Source of the DNA: Bacillota bacterium
GTDB taxonomy: Bacteria; Bacillota; Clostridia; Christensenellales; Borkfalkiaceae
Length of the DNA: 6,956 nt
Direction of reading: 5' to 3'
Assembly (NCBI GenBank): GCA_021768985.1
Contig: JAETTR010000060.1
Coordinates: forward strand, 1 to 6,956
Shown piece by piece: positions 5,223-6,956 of the stretch. A program made the translations under genes and the position numbers. The notes beneath the pieces were generated by a model. It was not told where the DNA came from, made no database searches, and worked only from the letters and a program-made list of their open reading frames with translations. How positions within the stretch are numbered: position 1 is the first letter of the stretch; each line of letters begins with the position of its first letter.

Positions 5223-5845
5223 TGTATCTCTCCGTATTCGGGGAAACGGTCACCGAAAAGGTGATCGAAAAATCCCGCTTTCTCTCTTACGCGGCGCATA
5301 CCGCGGGGGAGTCGGAGGCGCGCGCCTTTCTCGACCGCGTGCGGGCGGCGCACCCGCAGGCGACACACGTCTGTTACGGGTATATCGCCGACGCGCTCGG
5401 GAACGAACAGCGTTTTTCGGACGCGGGCGAACCTCAGGGCACGGCGGGCATGCCGATTCTCGGCGTGCTGAAAGCGAAAAGATTGTTCGAAACGTCGATT
5501 GCCGTCGTAAGGTACTTCGGCGGAATCAAGCTCGGCGCGGGCGGGCTCACGCGCGCGTACGCCTCTTCTGCGGCGGAGTGTTGCGAAGCCGCCGAAATTC
5601 GGGAATACGATGCCTGCGTTTCCTGCGCGGTCGTCGTAAACTATCCCGAAGTGAACGCCATGCTCCGTTTTCTGGAGCGGGAAGGGGTGGAAGCGGAAAA
5701 GCGTTTCGGCGAACGCGCGGAATTTTCGGTTGCCGTACGGGAAACGGACTATGACAAGTTCTGCGCCGGACTCGGCGAGTATTTGAACGGCAGAGCGGAA
5801 ATCGAAAAGCGGGATCGGTATATTTATCCGTTTCCGCGGAAATAA
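5222..5845 (+). CDS. YigZ/IMPACT family protein (UPF0029)
   Basis: A 207-aa protein of the widespread YigZ/YvyE/IMPACT family. The N-terminal domain carries the family signatures FSDAGEPQGTAG (65-76) and RYFGGIKLGAGGLTRAY (97-113); the C-terminal part (about 130-205) fits the ferredoxin-like DUF1949 domain. Bacterial members have no settled biochemical role. The domain fold resembles part of ribosome-binding factors, and eukaryotic IMPACT acts on the Gcn2 amino-acid starvation pathway; a role here is not known. The start is ATG at 5222, sharing its A with the TAA of tyrS (TAATG), so it is probably translated by coupling. The open frame continues upstream inside tyrS, but homology begins at this ATG. 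No strong ribosome binding site is seen. Confidence 0.92.
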   Translation: MYLSVFGETVTEKVIEKSRFLSYAAHTAGESEARAFLDRVRAAHPQATHVCYGYIADALGNEQRFSDAGEPQGTAGMPILGVLKAKRLFETSIAVVRYFGGIKLGAGGLTRAYASSAAECCEAAEIREYDACVSCAVVVNYPEVNAMLRFLEREGVEAEKRFGERAEFSVAVRETDYDKFCAGLGEYLNGRAEIEKRDRYIYPFPRK

Positions 5846-5860
5846 CGGGAGGATCGGATT

Positions 5861-6922
5861 ATGGAAATCATCAAACGCAAGACATTAAAAGAAAAGCCCG
5901 CCGCGGGCACGGCGCTCGGATTCGGAAAATATTTTACCGATTACATGTTCACCATGAAGTACGCCGCGGGCAAGGGTTGGCACGACGCGAAGATCGAGCC
6001 CAACGAGCCTATGAAGTTCGATCTGGCGACTTCCGTCTTTCATTACGCGCAGGGTATTTTCGAGGGTATGAAGGCGTTTTTACAGCCCGATGGGCAGATC
6101 GCCGTCTTTCGTCCGGAAGAGAACTGGGCGCGCATGAACCGTTCCGCGGCGCGCATGTGCATTCCGCAGTTTCCCGAGGAGACCGTGCAGGAAGGGCTCG
6201 ACGCGCTGTTGAAGCTCGAAAAAGACTGGATCCCCAAGGAGCGGGGCACCGCGCTCTATATTCGTCCGACGATTGTCGCGACCCGTGTCATGCTCGGCGT
6301 GCACGCCTCTACGGAGTATCTGTTCTTTATCATTCTTTCGCCCGTCGGAAGCTATTACGCGCACGGGCTGGAACCCACCAAGCTATTGGTGGAGGATTTC
6401 TTCGTGCGGTCGGCGATCGGCGGCACGGGCGAAGCGAAGTGCCTCGGCAATTACGCCGCTTCCATGAAGGCGGGCGAGCTCGCCGAAGAGAAGGGCTTCG
6501 ATCAGGTGTTGTGGCTGGACGCGCAGGAAAAGCGCTACGTCGAAGAGGTCGGCTCTATGAATATGTTTTTCGTGATCGGCGGAGAGGTGGTCACGCCCGC
6601 GCTCGTCGGGTCTATTTTGCCGGGAATCACCCGCAAGAGCTGTTTGCAGCTTTTGCGCGAAAAGGGCTATCGGGTCGGCGAACGGCGGGTCTCCATCGAG
6701 GAAGTGATCGCGGGCATCGAGAGCGGCTCGCTCACCGAAGCGTTCGGCACGGGAACCGCGGCGGTCGTTTCGCCCGTCGGGCTCATTCGTTATAAGGACC
6801 GCGATTATACGATCGGCGGCGGAAAGATGGGGGAGGTAACGAAGATGCTGTACGATACCGTTACGGGAATCCAGTACGGCGAGCTTCCCGATCCGTTCGG
6901 CTGGCGCAGAATCGTAAAATAA
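5861..6922 (+). CDS. ilvE: Branched-chain amino acid aminotransferase, group II (class IV PLP enzyme)
   Basis: A 353-aa fold-type IV PLP aminotransferase that interconverts Leu, Ile and Val with their 2-oxo acids using 2-oxoglutarate/glutamate. Marks of the larger, eukaryote-like group II are present: 'HYAQGIFEGMKAF', 'RPTIVAT', 'GGTGEAKCLGNYAAS' containing the PLP Schiff-base Lys193, 'EEVGSMN', and the cofactor-phosphate/substrate loop EAFGTGTAA (293-301). The length is usual for the group. A strong ribosome binding site GGGAGGA (5847-5853) precedes the ATG by 7 nt, and only 15 nt separate it from the YigZ-family gene, so it probably shares the tyrS transcript. That would place a branched-chain aminotransferase partly under tyrosine control; some members also act on aromatic oxo acids, but this cannot be judged here. 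Confidence 0.95.
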   Translation: MEIIKRKTLKEKPAAGTALGFGKYFTDYMFTMKYAAGKGWHDAKIEPNEPMKFDLATSVFHYAQGIFEGMKAFLQPDGQIAVFRPEENWARMNRSAARMCIPQFPEETVQEGLDALLKLEKDWIPKERGTALYIRPTIVATRVMLGVHASTEYLFFIILSPVGSYYAHGLEPTKLLVEDFFVRSAIGGTGEAKCLGNYAASMKAGELAEEKGFDQVLWLDAQEKRYVEEVGSMNMFFVIGGEVVTPALVGSILPGITRKSCLQLLREKGYRVGERRVSIEEVIAGIESGSLTEAFGTGTAAVVSPVGLIRYKDRDYTIGGGKMGEVTKMLYDTVTGIQYGELPDPFGWRRIVK

Positions 6923-6928
6923 GATATG

Positions 6929-6956
6929 AAAAAAAACCCTGCCTGATCCCGGCGGG
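6929..6956 (-). terminator. Intrinsic terminator at the right edge, possibly bidirectional
   Basis: CCC and GCC (6937-6939, 6941-6943) pair with GGC and GGG (6951-6956), with one bulged T and a 7-nt loop. On the minus strand the hairpin is followed by eight T (complement of A at 6929-6936), so it would stop minus-strand transcription entering from the right. For the ilvE side, the needed T-run would lie beyond the window end and cannot be seen. Confidence 0.6.

Noticed and set aside
5977..6795. 272-aa Arg-rich frame inside ilvE
   Set aside because: Frame-shifted shadow of the aminotransferase gene, dominated by Arg and Ala from GC-rich codons.
6926..6946. Short Lys-rich frame (MKKNPA) after ilvE
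   Set aside because: It consists of the oligo-A flank and one arm of the edge terminator; no ribosome binding site.

Overview
The window is GC-rich bacterial DNA (third codon positions mostly G or C) with tightly packed genes and Shine-Dalgarno or overlap-coupled starts. The gene set (a TM1266-type [FeFe]-hydrogenase regulator, a WYL regulator, tyrS, a YigZ-family protein and a eukaryote-type branched-chain aminotransferase) and the consensus sigma-A promoters suggest an anaerobic Clostridia-like Firmicute. This placement is an inference; no rRNA or other marker is present.

Left block (1-2636, + strand): the 3' end of a TM1266-family putative iron-only hydrogenase regulator is followed after 12 nt by a complete ABC importer: lipoprotein binding protein (154-1173), permease (1176-1934) and ATPase (1931-2596). 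Two spacer bases or a 4-nt overlap separate the importer genes, so this looks like one operon continuing from outside the window. It ends in a strong intrinsic terminator (2607-2636) that lies inside the coding end of the next, convergent gene.

Middle block (2598-3796): a minus-strand WYL-domain regulator (2598-3521) has a near-perfect promoter overlapped by a TGACA-N5-TGTCA palindrome, the likely autoregulatory operator. A 58-aa unknown gene (3620-3796) diverges from it and may be transcribed without a leader.

Right block (3826-6922, + strand): a perfect-consensus promoter (TTGACA, 17 bp, TATAAT) drives tyrS (tyrosyl-tRNA synthetase), a YigZ/IMPACT-family gene and a group II branched-chain aminotransferase gene. 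Between the promoter and tyrS there is no T-box. Instead there is an 18-codon reading frame with five tyrosine codons, an early hairpin over the last Tyr codons, a segment able to form a 10-bp antiterminator, and a classic intrinsic terminator. Together these form a complete trp-type, ribosome-mediated attenuator that should sense Tyr-tRNA(Tyr). The leader peptide's AUG falls at the predicted transcription start, so it is probably read from a leaderless 5' end. This is the most notable element of the window.

The right edge (6929-6956) holds a hairpin with an oligo-A flank, readable as a terminator for minus-strand transcription entering from outside and possibly bidirectional.
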